Shown here piece by piece: positions 27,940-37,373 of a stretch of DNA of 64,000 nt. Position numbers and translations under genes: made by a program. The DNA is from Streptomyces sp. Ag109_O5-1. GTDB taxonomy: Bacteria; Actinomycetota; Actinomycetes; Streptomycetales; Streptomycetaceae. Below the pieces are notes generated by a model. It had not been told where the DNA came from. It was given only the letters and a program-made list of their open reading frames with translations, and ran no database searches. Where the stretch lies: NCBI RefSeq assembly GCF_003814875.1, contig NZ_RKQF01000001.1, forward strand, positions 10,354,001 to 10,418,000, given 5' to 3'. Position 1 is the stretch's first letter. Each line of letters begins with the position of its first letter.

Positions 27940-28895
27940 CGCTGCCGGGACCATTCGCCGTCCAGCGCCCGCGCGATCCGGTTGGTGGCCAGTACGGTCG
28001 CGGCGATCGCCAGACCGGGCAGCGCGGTCAGCCACCAGGCGTTCGCCAGGTAGTTGCGGCCGTCGGAGATCAAGGTGCCCCACTCCGGGGCGGGCGGCGG
28101 CGCTCCGTAGCCGAGGAAGCTCAGCGCCGACACCGCCAGGATCGAGGAACCGAAGTCCAGGGTGGCCAGGACGACTACGGGGCCGGCCGCGTTGGGCAGG
28201 ACATGCCGGCCCAGTACCGAGTACCAGCGGGCCCCGCAGGAGCGGGACGCCTCCACGAACACCGCCTGCCGCACCCGCAGCACCTCGGCGCGCGCCACCC
28301 GGGCGAAGGAGGCGACGCTGGCGATGCCGACCGCGACCGCCACCTTCACCGTCCCGTACCCGAGCGCGGTGACCAGGGCCAGCGACAGGAACAGCGCGGG
28401 GATGGACAGCAGGACGTCGACGAAGCGCATCAGCACGTCGTCCACCCAGCGGCCCACGAACCCGGCGACCACACCGAGCAGTCCGCCCACCACGAACGCC
28501 ACCAGTACCGCGATCAGCGTGGCCTTCAGGGAGAGTTGGGCGCCGTGGACCACCCGGGAGAACACGTCACGGCCCAGTTCGTCGGTGCCGAACCAGTGAC
28601 CGCCGCTCGGGCCGCGGAAGTTCCGGGACGGCACGCCCTTCAACGGGTCCTGGGAGGTGAACAGGTCCGGCCGGAACGACGCCAGCACCACCAGCACCAC
28701 GACCGCGACCGACAGCAGCAGCCCGGGGCGGCGCACCAGGAACCGCAGCACCCTTCGTACGTCGGCACGGCGGCCCGGTCCGGATGCGGGTCCCGCCACC
28801 GGCGGCCGGGCAAGGCCGAGGGCGGTCTCCGCCGCGTCGGCCGCGTCAGCCGTCTCGTCTGTGTCGTCTGTGCCATCGACAAGGCTCTGGCTCAT
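27936..28895 (-). CDS. ABC importer permease, DppC type
   Basis: This 319-residue permease has a 75-residue N-terminal extension rich in Asp, Ala and Thr, then a membrane anchor and the core five-helix domain. The HWFGTDELGRDVFSRVVHGAQLS stretch is a hallmark of DppC/OppC proteins, and the EAA loop contacts the ATPase (EASRSCGARWYSVLGRHVLPN). Start and stop overlap both neighbours by four bases. It forms the channel with the DppB-type partner. Confidence 0.95.
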
Positions 28896-29851
28896 GCGAA
28901 GCTCGCCCTCCGGTCCGAGGCCACCACGATGCGCGGATCCAGCAGCGGATAGACGAGGTCGACGATCAGGTTCGTCGCCACGAAGATCAGCGCACCGAAC
29001 ACCACCACCCCCTGGACCAGCGGGATGTCCTGAGCGGTGACGGCCGCCGCGGTCACCCGGCCGAGGCCGTCGCGGGAGAACACCGTCTCCACGACCACCG
29101 AACCGGCGATGAGCTGCCCGACCAGCAGACCGACGACGGTCAGCGCGGGCAGCGACGCGTTGCGCAGCGCGTGCCGCAGATGGACCCGCCGACGACCGGC
29201 GCCCTTGGCCCGGGCGGTCTCCACATAGGCCTGGTCCAGTGCCGTGAGCAGGCTCTTGGCCAGCACCTGGGCCACCTGCGCGCCGGTCGGGACGGCCAGG
29301 GTCAGCGCCGGCAGCACCAGGCCCCGCAGCCCGTCGTTGCCGAACGCCGGGAACCAGTGCAGCCGGAAGGAGAACGTCTCGACGAGCAGCAGCCCCACCC
29401 AGAACGTGGGCACCGACACCCCCAGCGGGGGCAGCGACAGCAGCAACTGCCGCAGCCACCGCCGCGAGGTGTATGTCGCCACCATTGCGAGACCGCCCCC
29501 GAGCACCACCGCGAGCAGCAGCGCGGCACCCGTCAGCTGGAGCGTCTGCGGCAGCGCGTCGCCGATGACGGAGGTGACCGGGCGGCCGCTGGAGACCGCG
29601 TCACCGAAGTCGCCGCGCACCGCCCGCCCGAGATACTCGGCGTACTGCACCAGCACCGGCTTGTCGAAGCCGTACTCGTGCCGCAGCGCGGCGAGTTGGG
29701 CCGGGTCGACCTGCCCCGAGTCCATTCCGGCGCCGGCCATCGCGGTGACCGGGTCACCGGGCAGGAAGTCGAGCACCAGGAACGACACCGTGTAGGCCGC
29801 CCACAGCACCCCGACCGCCTGCGCCAGGCGCTTGATCACATAGCGGCGCAT
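28892..29851 (-). CDS. ABC importer permease, DppB type
   Basis: This 319-residue permease begins with the family's RRYVIKRLAQAVGVLWAAY helix and FLPGDPV motif. It has six membrane helices and the EAA loop VETARAKGAGRRRVHLRHALRN that docks on the ATPase. The gene starts three bases after the binding-protein stop and its stop overlaps dppC. Dipeptide-type permeases also carry glutathione, nickel chelates and other small peptides, so substrate cannot be inferred from this subunit. Confidence 0.95.
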   Translation of the reverse strand: MRRYVIKRLAQAVGVLWAAYTVSFLVLDFLPGDPVTAMAGAGMDSGQVDPAQLAALRHEYGFDKPVLVQYAEYLGRAVRGDFGDAVSSGRPVTSVIGDALPQTLQLTGAALLLAVVLGGGLAMVATYTSRRWLRQLLLSLPPLGVSVPTFWVGLLLVETFSFRLHWFPAFGNDGLRGLVLPALTLAVPTGAQVAQVLAKSLLTALDQAYVETARAKGAGRRRVHLRHALRNASLPALTVVGLLVGQLIAGSVVVETVFSRDGLGRVTAAAVTAQDIPLVQGVVVFGALIFVATNLIVDLVYPLLDPRIVVASDRRASFA

Positions 29852-29854
29852 GCG

Positions 29855-31474
29855 CTAGCCGATCCAGGTGTCGTGCAGCTGGACGCGGCTGCCCGAGTCG
29901 AATGCGAGGTCGTGCACCTTCTTCGACACGCCGAGCTGGGTCTGCAGCTCCACCACCGGCACGTAGTACGCGTTCTGCACGAGCAGTCGCTGCGCCTCGG
30001 CCACCAGCTTCCCGCGCTTCGCGGTGTCGGTGGCCGCGGCCTGCCCGGACAGCGCCGTGTCCAGCGAACTGGCGGGCAGGTGGTAGAAGTTGCCCAGCCG
30101 GGTGGAGAACGAGCTGCGCAGGATGTCCGGGTCGGAACGGGTCACGTTCCCCCACACCACGTCGAAGTCACCGGACTGGAGCGTCGTCGCGAACTGGGTC
30201 ACCTGGAGCTGCTTGAGCACCACGTCGATCCCGACGGCCTTCAGTTGCTGCTGGACCAGTTCCAGTGCGGGCTGGTTGGTGGCCGAGTTGGGGAACCAGG
30301 TGATGGTCAGGCTCAGCCTCTTGCCGTCCTTGGTGCGGATGCCGTCACCGCCCGCCTGCCAACCGGCCTGGTCCAGCAGGGACTTCGCCTTGGCCGTGTC
30401 GGTGGACAGGTCCGAGGAGAGGTCGCTGTAGTCCGGAGTGGTGTGTGCCAGCACGCTGGTGGCCGGCCGGGTGCCGGTCGGGAAGACGGTGTCGGCGATC
30501 TGGCTGCGGTCGACGGCGACCTGGATCGCCTGCCGCACCCTGGCGTCCTTCAGCAGGGGCCGTGCGTTGTTGAGCCCCAGGCCGAACACCACACCGGGGT
30601 TGGCCCGGCGCTGGAGGGCGACCTGACCGCCCTTGAGCGCGACCTCGTTGGCCTTGCCGACGCTGCTGATCGCGTCCACCTGCCCGGACTGGAGGCTGCC
30701 GGCCCGCACGCCCGCCTCCGGCACCACCTTGAACACCAGCTTGTCCAGGTAGGCCTCGCCCTTCTTGGACCACAGCGCGGATCCCCAGGCGTACCCGGTC
30801 CGCTTGGCGAGGGTGATCGACTGGTTCTGCACATACTGCTTCAGCACGAACGGCCCGGACCCGACGATCCCGTCACTGCACTTCTGCTGCGGGGTCTTCC
30901 GCACGCTCGCGGACGACTCGATGCCCAGCGTGTGGGTCGAAGTCGCCTGCAGAAACTGGGTGTTGGGCTGCTTGAAGGTCACCTTGACGGTGAGCGGGTC
31001 GACCACGGTGGTGCTCTGGACGCCGCTGAGGTAGCCCTCGGCAAGGGTGCCGAGGGCACCGAGCTTCGGTACCGCGTCGAAATTGTCCTTCACCACCTGC
31101 GCGGTCAGCGCGGATCCGTCGCTGAAGGTGACGCCCGAGCGGAGGTGGAACGTGAACCGGGTGGCGTCGGAGTTGATGTCCCAGCTCTTGGCCAGCCACG
31201 GCACGATCCTGCCGGTCGCGGGGTCCTGGTCGGTGAGGGAGTCCACGGTCTGGCGGACCGAGTAGATGGTGTCGTTGCTGCCGACCTGCTGCGGATCCAC
31301 GCAGCCGGCGTCGGAGCCCACCGCGAAGGTCAGCGTGCCGCCGGACTTCGGCCGGCCGCTTCCGCCGCCGGAACCGCCGTCGCCCGACCCGCAGGCGGTC
31401 AATAGAACACTGGTGGTCAACAGGGCGGCCAGCGGCGCCCAACGGGATGGTCTGAGAACCGGAAGTGCAGTCAC
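29855..31474 (-). CDS. substrate-binding lipoprotein of the peptide-type ABC importer
   Basis: This 539-residue member of solute-binding family 5 has a lipoprotein signal ending in the lipobox LLTAC, with the lipid-anchored Cys followed by a Gly/Ser-rich linker. The mature part carries WLAKSWDINSDATRFTFHLR and DGSALTAQVVKDNFDAV, typical of DppA/OppA proteins. The GTG at 31474 is chosen because AGGAGAAAG lies about eight bases upstream and the signal begins directly after it. About 230 bp of leader separate it from the small Cys-rich peptide gene, suggesting control by attenuation. A sulfur-containing ligand is inferred from that leader. Confidence 0.94.
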   Translation of the reverse strand: MTALPVLRPSRWAPLAALLTTSVLLTACGSGDGGSGGGSGRPKSGGTLTFAVGSDAGCVDPQQVGSNDTIYSVRQTVDSLTDQDPATGRIVPWLAKSWDINSDATRFTFHLRSGVTFSDGSALTAQVVKDNFDAVPKLGALGTLAEGYLSGVQSTTVVDPLTVKVTFKQPNTQFLQATSTHTLGIESSASVRKTPQQKCSDGIVGSGPFVLKQYVQNQSITLAKRTGYAWGSALWSKKGEAYLDKLVFKVVPEAGVRAGSLQSGQVDAISSVGKANEVALKGGQVALQRRANPGVVFGLGLNNARPLLKDARVRQAIQVAVDRSQIADTVFPTGTRPATSVLAHTTPDYSDLSSDLSTDTAKAKSLLDQAGWQAGGDGIRTKDGKRLSLTITWFPNSATNQPALELVQQQLKAVGIDVVLKQLQVTQFATTLQSGDFDVVWGNVTRSDPDILRSSFSTRLGNFYHLPASSLDTALSGQAAATDTAKRGKLVAEAQRLLVQNAYYVPVVELQTQLGVSKKVHDLAFDSGSRVQLHDTWIG

Positions 31475-31534
31475 GGGAGGGCTTTCTCCTACTCGTGTCA
31501 CCAGGCACAGGGTGCCGGGCGTCGGGGGCGCGCG

Positions 31535-31556
31535 GCACGGCCGTGCACGGCCGTGC
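31535..31556. promoter_or_regulatory. tandem palindromes in the importer leader
   Basis: Two overlapping copies of the 12-bp palindrome GCACGGCCGTGC lie between the leader peptide and the binding-protein gene. They could form alternative hairpins in the mRNA and so be part of an attenuator, or bind a regulator. Confidence 0.45.
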
Positions 31557-31703
31557 ATGGGCGTGCGGGCCCAGGGGACTTCGAGGGGGTGGTGTCTGAT
31601 GCGGTCGGTCGACGAAGGCCGGTCGGCAGGGAACGGCCGAACCGGGTCGGCCGACACGGTGGCCGGTCGGTCCGTCGTCGTCAGCCGACGGCAGGCGGGC
31701 TCG

Positions 31704-31790
31704 TCAGCGACAGGCGATCGCGCGACAGAGACAGCTCGTCGAGCGCTTGAGGTCGATGTGGCGCCGGCGCGAGAGCCGGGAGAACGGCAT
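31704..31790 (-). CDS. cysteine-type regulatory leader peptide
   Basis: This 28-codon reading frame carries the RRRHIDLKRSTSCLCR pattern seen in actinobacterial leader peptides upstream of sulfur-assimilation and transport genes. It then adds a third Cys near the end (AIACR). Ribosomes stalling at Cys codons when cysteine is short are known to relieve attenuation downstream of similar mycobacterial uORFs. ATG 31790 is the nearest start; the frame remains open for about 60 more codons upstream. Its position 230 bp before the ABC operon suggests that importer expression responds to cysteine supply. Confidence 0.8.
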   Translation of the reverse strand: MPFSRLSRRRHIDLKRSTSCLCRAIACR

Positions 31791-32017
31791 GGCGCCGGCG
31801 AAGGAGGCAGCCACGTCACCGCTGTGCCGCATACCGGTCCCTCCCCGTCTCCGGCCCCGCCACCGGGGCCACGCGCTTGCGGGGATCATCGGTGATCCCG
31901 CCGGGCTTTCACCTGGAGCACCCCACCGCGCGGGAGGGTTGCCGGTCAGCGAGCCAGGGCTTGACGCTGACACTCAATGCCGGTCGCGATCGTACGGAGC
32001 GGTTTTGTCGTACGTCA

Positions 32018-33123
32018 ATGCCACGCCCCGCGGGCCCAGTTCGACGAGCCGGACGCTCGACGCCTTCCGAGTGGGCCGCCACGCCGACCGGTTCGCCCTC
32101 GTCGGTCGTCGCCGCGGTTCCCGTCGCCGGCGTGCTCGGCGCGCCGGCCGGCGGCGCGGATGCGGCGGACGCGGCCGGGCTGCCCGGCTTCGAGCCGGTG
32201 CCCCCGGCGTCGATGGGTCCGGCACTCAACGCGGACGGCTACCACGTCGGCCGGATCGAGGGGAACCTGTACTGGGTGACCGACGCCTACTACCAGGCGA
32301 TGTTCCTCAGCACCCGGCACGGCGTGGTGCTCGTCGACGCCCCGCCGACCATCGGGACCAACGTCCTGCGCGCCATCGAGGACGTCACCAGGGCCAACGG
32401 GAGACCGGGCAAGGTGACACACCTCGTCCACTCGCACGCACACGCCGACCACATAGGCGCGTCCGTCCTGTTCGGCGACGACGTCGTGCGCATCGGGCAC
32501 CGGGCCAACCGCGAACCGCTGCTGCGTGCCGACGACCCCAACCGGCCGGCGCCGAAGGTGACGTTCGACAGCCGGTACACCCACTCCGTCGGCGGGGAGC
32601 AGTTGGAGCTGGCGCACCACGGGCCGAACCACACGCCGGACAACATCTATGTCCACGCCCCGGCCTACCGGACCCTGATGCTCGTGGACGTGGTCTTCCC
32701 CGGCTGGGTCCCCTTCAAGAACCTGGCCATCTCCCAGGACATCCCCGCCTGGATCAAGGCGCACGACGTGGCGCTGTCCTACCCCTGGACCACCCTGGTC
32801 GCAGGCCATCTCGGCCGGCTCGGGGTCCGGGCCGGCGCCGAGCTGCAGAAGTACATGGCGGACCTGGAGGCCGGCGTCCGAGCTGCCGTCAAGTCGGTGG
32901 ACCCCACGCCGTACTTCCAGGAATACGGGCCGGGTGGCAACGCCTGAGCCATGTTCAGAACCTATCTCGACGCGGTGGCGCGGACCGCGGCCGATCCGGT
33001 CACCGGCAAGTACCTCGGCAGGCTGGCGGCCGCCGACGTCTTCACCCACGACAACGCCGCCACCCTGCTGGAGTCGCTGCGCGTCGACGCCGGCGTACTG
33101 GCCCCTTCGGCATTCGGCCGTGA
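32018..33123 (+). pseudogene. secreted MBL-fold hydrolase, nonsense codon and frameshift
   Basis: The reading frame encodes an export-like segment (VVAAVPVAGVLGAPAGGADA), then an MBL-fold domain with the zinc motif HSHAHADHIG. TGA at 32945-32947 stops translation after GPGGNA. The same frame continues at once with a coding-like AMFRTYLDAVARTAADP and LLESLRVDAGVL. Near 33101 one base seems missing, because the other frame then finishes as GPFGIRP and a stop at 33123. A Trp codon changed to TGA would explain the first lesion. The first 309 residues could still fold and keep the zinc site. ATG 32018 is a tentative start. Confidence 0.72.
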
Positions 33124-33255
33124 CCCGCTGACGGCGATGCGGGCGACAGCCGCCGATCGCCCACCCGTCCGCCGCCCGCATCGCATCCCACCGTCGGACT
33201 TCGCCGCCCTGCCACCGGTGGCGGGGCACGGACACGCGCGCATAGTCTCGCGGCC

Positions 33256-33969
33256 ATGGCAGAGATGTTTGCGGACGTCCGGCTGCTCGGCCCGCCGATG
33301 ACCGACGGCGAGTACATCGCGTTGAGCGAGCACGAGATGGTGCATCTGCACAAGTGCACGCGGATCTACGCCGTGCCCGGCCTCTATGAACATGTCGTCC
33401 AGGATCGGCTGCAGTGCAGATCACCGCAGGTCGCGGCGGAGGGCTTGCTGCGCGCGGTCGCCCGCATGGGCCTGGAGCCGGGCTCGCTGACGGTCCTCGA
33501 CATCGGCGCCGGCACGGGCCTGGTCGGTGAACTCGTACGTCGTGGTGGCGTCGGCCGGGTCGTCGGGGCCGACTCGCTGCCGGCGGCGCGCCGGGCGAGT
33601 CTGCGCGACCGGCCAGGTGTCTACGCCGACTACGTGGTCGGTGACTTCCTGCTCGGCGACACGCTCGGTGAGTCCCTGCGCCCTTACGCGTTCGGGGGAC
33701 TGGTGTCGGCCGGCGCGTTCGGAGGTACGCACGCCACACCGCGGGCGCTCGAGAACGCCCTCAAGGTCCTGCTGCCCGGCGCGCCCGTGGCCTTCACGAT
33801 CGATGAGCGGTGGATGGACGCATCGGATCCGGACGGGTTCGCAGCCGCCGTCGAGCGGCTGGTGGCCGGCGGAGGTCTCACTGTGCTGGAGCGAACGCGG
33901 TTCCAGCACAGGGTGACGACGACCGGCGAGCCGATCTTCTACCAGCTCGTCGTGGGCCAGACCGGGTGA
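33256..33969 (+). CDS. class I SAM-dependent methyltransferase
   Basis: This 237-residue protein has a clear SAM-binding strand-loop (LTVLDIGAGTGLVGELVRRGG), an acidic second strand end (VVGADSLPAARRAS) and a motif near DYVVGDFLL. The N-terminal 60 residues form a helical cap. The GGLVSAGAFGG segment takes the place of the usual catalytic loop. Its substrate is not recognisable. The stop TGA shares its last base with the ATG of the rhomboid-like gene (TGATG), so both are translated together. Confidence 0.88.
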   Translation: MAEMFADVRLLGPPMTDGEYIALSEHEMVHLHKCTRIYAVPGLYEHVVQDRLQCRSPQVAAEGLLRAVARMGLEPGSLTVLDIGAGTGLVGELVRRGGVGRVVGADSLPAARRASLRDRPGVYADYVVGDFLLGDTLGESLRPYAFGGLVSAGAFGGTHATPRALENALKVLLPGAPVAFTIDERWMDASDPDGFAAAVERLVAGGGLTVLERTRFQHRVTTTGEPIFYQLVVGQTG

Positions 33970-34691
33970 TGCGCGGCAAGGAGGGGTTCGGCGAGACGCC
34001 GACCGCGGTGCGCCGCTTCCTTGAGAACTACGTCCACGGCAACCCGGTGACGGCTGGTTATCTGGCCCTCCTGCTGGCCACCCACGCCTGGCTCGTGACG
34101 GCCTCGGCCCCGACGCGCCGCCGCCTGCTGGAGACGGTGAGCACCAACGTCGACAACCTTCCCCGGCATCCGTTCCTCGCCCTGGCGGGCAGCGCGCTCT
34201 TCTTCGACGGGACCCTGACCCAAGTGAAGTCCCTTTACTTCGTGGGGACTTTGATCACGCTGGGGGCCGGCACAGCTGTCTGTCTGGCCCTCCTGGAACG
34301 CCGCTACGGCGCGTTACGGGCGTTCGTCGTCTTTGCCGTCGGCCATGTGCTGGCAACCGCGCTGACCGCCGCCTTCATCGTGGCCGCCGTGGTCCGCGGC
34401 TGGTATCCGGCCGGCGTCCGGGACGCCCTGGACTACGGCATCAGCTACGGCGCCGAGGCGGCCCTGGCGGCCGGAGCCGTGGTGTTCCTCACGTCGGTGC
34501 GGCGGATCGCGGCGATCACGGCGGTGGTGGCATGGCCCGTCATCGGCGCCGACTTCAGCCGTGGTCTGCCGGACTTCACCACGATCGGCCACCTTCTGGC
34601 CGCGGCCATCGGCTTCGCTCTCGCAACAACCCTGCGCCACAGGCTCCCCACGCCCGCGGGCATGGTTCCTCCGCCCGGCCCGTCGCTGTGA
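33969..34691 (+). CDS. rhomboid-like membrane protein
   Basis: This 240-residue protein has six hydrophobic helices. The pattern of a first helix NPVTAGYLALLLATHAW, a helix starting PFLALAGSALFF and a late GHLLAAAIGFAL fits the rhomboid-like family of Actinobacteria. The serine-protease residues of true rhomboids (GxSG and a late His) are not clear: GSALF stands where the Ser motif would be. Proteolysis is therefore doubtful. It is coupled to the upstream methyltransferase. Confidence 0.78.
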   Translation: MRGKEGFGETPTAVRRFLENYVHGNPVTAGYLALLLATHAWLVTASAPTRRRLLETVSTNVDNLPRHPFLALAGSALFFDGTLTQVKSLYFVGTLITLGAGTAVCLALLERRYGALRAFVVFAVGHVLATALTAAFIVAAVVRGWYPAGVRDALDYGISYGAEAALAAGAVVFLTSVRRIAAITAVVAWPVIGADFSRGLPDFTTIGHLLAAAIGFALATTLRHRLPTPAGMVPPPGPSL

Positions 34692-34929
34692 CGGCCCCGG
34701 AGGACACGGGCCGGGGCGCGCGCGATGTGCCGTACGAATGCCGGGTGCGGCCTGTGCCGGGGGCTTCATGTGCCTCGGCAGGCGGACGCTGATCGTCCGG
34801 CCGAGCGCACAGAACGGAAGCCGACGCCCGGCCGACGTGTGCCCGCGAACGCCGACGAGGGGCCGGGCTGCCTCGGCAGGCCTCCGGCCGTTCACGTCGA
34901 CCGCACGCCGGACGGGCGTCGACCGGGGG

Positions 34930-35976
34930 TCAGCGGAAGTCGACGTCGGCGACGCTGACGAAGAACTCGCCCGCGAAGTCGTGCCCGGCGTCGCCGCCGC
35001 CCCAGATGTTGACGATGGCGTGCCGTCCCCGGCGGTTCACCAGCGCCTCGGTGGTGTACTGCAGTTCCTGGTCGCCGTGCGTGCCGCCGCCGTGGTGCTC
35101 GACCATGAAGGGAGTCGGCTCCAGCACGTCCCAGGAGATGCGCCGAGCTGGGTCCCAGCCCTCTTTGGTGATGAACCACTGGTGCGTCCACTTCGGGCCC
35201 ATGTGGTTCTGCCGGTAGTTGTACGTGAAGGTGTGCCGGCCGTCGACGGCCTCCAGGGTGCTGATCGGCCAGTCACCGTGGCCGTCGCCGCCCGCCAGGT
35301 CCAGGCCCTTGAAGGCCGGGTTCGCCGCCGAGGCCACGTCGGCGCCCTGGAAGAACTTCCGGTACTCGAGGTAGCCGCGTTCCTCGTTCCACGGGGGATC
35401 GGCGACCGTGCCGGGAGGCACCACCTCCTGCCACGTGGTGGACGTGTTCAGCCGGCGCGCTTCCTGGCAGATCCGCGCGTCGTCCTCGTCGCGGATCGCC
35501 CGGATGGCCCGGCTGACCGGGAACTCCAGGCTCCCGTGCCGCTCCCGGCCGCCCTCTGCGCTCTCCGCGGCGCGTTGGGGGATGAACTGCTTGTAGGGCT
35601 GGGATGTGGACGTGTCGACGGTGACCTCGTTCGTGAACGGTCCCCAGGGGCCGTCGGCGTGCCGGGCCCGGATCTTCACCCGGTACTGGCCGGCCGGAGT
35701 CTCCCCGAGGCACACCCAGTGCCGGTTCGCCGCCTGCCAGTGCGGATACCACGTCGCCCAGTACACGTCCACCGTCTGCGTCGGCCGCCCGTCCAGCCAG
35801 ACCTCGTAGTGGTGCGGGTAGGCCGGCCGGCCGTTGTTCCAGTCGGGCGGCTGTGTCTCGCCCTGGTCGGGGGCGTTCTGGCCGATCTGCCAGGTGAGGG
35901 AAATTCCCTCAAGCTTGATCTCACCGTCGTCGCGGTAGGTCGCGTCCGCACGCAGGTCTTCCGGGTAGGGCTGCAT
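34930..35976 (-). CDS. fibronectin-III/AA10 LPMO-like fusion without signal peptide
   Basis: The first 125 residues of this 348-residue protein look like a fibronectin-type beta sandwich (YEVWLDGRPTQTVDVYW, YRVKIRARHADGPWGP). From H147 (HGSLEFPVSRAI) the sequence follows AA10 lytic polysaccharide monooxygenases: H258 in YRQNHMGP as the probable second copper ligand, then FITKEGWDP, WDVLEPTPF and VADVDF at the end. In active LPMOs the first His is the free N-terminus after signal cleavage. Here it is internal and no signal peptide is visible. GGAGGAG precedes the ATG. Confidence 0.8.
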   Translation of the reverse strand: MQPYPEDLRADATYRDDGEIKLEGISLTWQIGQNAPDQGETQPPDWNNGRPAYPHHYEVWLDGRPTQTVDVYWATWYPHWQAANRHWVCLGETPAGQYRVKIRARHADGPWGPFTNEVTVDTSTSQPYKQFIPQRAAESAEGGRERHGSLEFPVSRAIRAIRDEDDARICQEARRLNTSTTWQEVVPPGTVADPPWNEERGYLEYRKFFQGADVASAANPAFKGLDLAGGDGHGDWPISTLEAVDGRHTFTYNYRQNHMGPKWTHQWFITKEGWDPARRISWDVLEPTPFMVEHHGGGTHGDQELQYTTEALVNRRGRHAIVNIWGGGDAGHDFAGEFFVSVADVDFR

Positions 35977-36169
35977 CCGCGTACTCCTCCAGTCGCACAG
36001 AACGGGTGGTCCCGCAGCGCCCGTGTCGCAAAGAGCCACGAAACCACTCGAATGTCACTACTCACTGTATTCGGGCATATGCGTTCCGCAAGTGACCGGG
36101 TTGGTGCCTTCGGCGGTACCGGCGTCACCGCGGCGGCGGTGCCGGGCTCCTCCGGCGGGCAACAGGCCG

Positions 36170-37078
36170 TCATGCGGCGGCCGGACGCAGCGAGGTGAGG
36201 CGTGCCAGCTCCTCCTTGGAGAGCCGCAGTGCGCCGGCCGCCACGTTCTGTGCGAGGTGGCCCGGATCGCCGGTCCCCGGGATCGCCAGCACATGCGGTC
36301 CCTGCTGCAAGGTCCAGGCCAGCCGGACCTGCGCGGGGGACGCACCGTGCGCACGGGCGACCGCGCACACCTCCTCGCTGTCACCGGCGGCCGGACCCGC
36401 CTCGCGGCCGGCACCGGCGATCGTGAAGAAGGGAACGAAGGCGAGGCCGAGTTCACCGCAGAGCCGCAGAAGTGCCCGGTCCTCGCTCGCCGCACCGATC
36501 CCGTACGGGTTCTGCACGCAGACGACCGGGGCGATGGCCCGGGCCTCGGCCAGTTGCCGGGCGGTGACGTTGGATACGCCGAGGTGACGGATCAGCCCGG
36601 CGTCGCGCAGCTCGGCCAACGCTGCGAAGTGCTCGCTGATCGATCCGGTCCGTCGGCTCGGCGGCACGCGCAGGTTCACCACATCCGGGTGATCGCGGCC
36701 GAGTTGACGCAGGTTCTCCTCGACCTGGCCACGCAGCTGCTCCGGAGCGGCCCACCACCACGCGCCCGAGGGGTCGCGGCCCGGCCAGACCTTGGTGGCG
36801 ATGACCAGGTCCTCCGGGTACGGCGCCAGCGCCCGGTTGACCAGTTCGTTGGCGGAGCGCGTCGCGGAGAAGTAGAACGCGGCGGTGTCGATGTGGTTCA
36901 CGCCGAGTTCGACCGCCCGCCGGAGCACGCCGATCGACTGCTCGCGGTCGCGCGGCACACCGCGGTCGAAGGGTGCGGTACCCGTCAGGCGCATCGCGCC
37001 GAACCCGACACGGTTGACGTTCAGGTCACCGAGTCGCCAAGTTCCGGTGGCTGCTGTGGTGTTCGGCTGTGGGCTCAT
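36170..37078 (-). CDS. aldo/keto reductase
   Basis: This 302-residue TIM-barrel oxidoreductase has the catalytic Asp and Tyr in HIDTAAFYF, Lys in VIATKVWPG and the late NADPH-binding segment VLAIPGTGDPGHL. The usual His of the tetrad is Arg in VVNLR, as in the YdbC-like subgroup, so this is probably normal for the family. It likely reduces small aldehydes with NADPH. AGAGGAG stands about ten bases before the ATG. It lies downstream of the TetR gene, with a terminator between them. Confidence 0.92.
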   Translation of the reverse strand: MSPQPNTTAATGTWRLGDLNVNRVGFGAMRLTGTAPFDRGVPRDREQSIGVLRRAVELGVNHIDTAAFYFSATRSANELVNRALAPYPEDLVIATKVWPGRDPSGAWWWAAPEQLRGQVEENLRQLGRDHPDVVNLRVPPSRRTGSISEHFAALAELRDAGLIRHLGVSNVTARQLAEARAIAPVVCVQNPYGIGAASEDRALLRLCGELGLAFVPFFTIAGAGREAGPAAGDSEEVCAVARAHGASPAQVRLAWTLQQGPHVLAIPGTGDPGHLAQNVAAGALRLSKEELARLTSLRPAAA

Positions 37079-37204
37079 GGCATGGCTCTCCTCTTGCGGG
37101 CCGGGAAACGAGGAACCGACCGGTGGGTGCGGCGGGTTCCGGCCGCCCGGCGGGGCGGGCAACTCAAACCGGGCCACCGGTACCGGGGCAGGACCCCGGG
37201 CATG

Positions 37205-37247
37205 AAAAAAGCCTCCCCGGCGGATCGGAATCCGCGCCGAGAAGGCT
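37205..37247 (-). terminator. intrinsic terminator of the TetR gene
   Basis: Read on the minus strand, a stem beginning AGCCTTCTCGGCG and closing with CCGGGGAGGCT is followed directly by six T residues. This is a classical rho-independent terminator and unusual for Streptomyces in having a U tract. It lies about 125 bp after the TetR stop and before the aldo/keto reductase start. Confidence 0.85.
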
Positions 37248-37373
37248 CTCCAGCTGGCCAGGAGTCTAGCAGGGAGGGGCACTTGAAGCGGTCGCCGCAA
37301 GGTCATCGGTCACGGGGGCCGCGGGGCGGGTGCCCGGCCGCCGCTCGACTCCGGCCCGACCGGAACGGTGAGG

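Noticed and set aside
28784..31405. 873-codon plus-strand frame across the ABC importer
   Set aside because: Antisense shadow of three well-recognised genes.
31980..32020. Two CGTACG hexamers as an operator before the MBL gene
   Set aside because: The hexamer is self-complementary and frequent in such DNA; spacing gives no convincing dyad.
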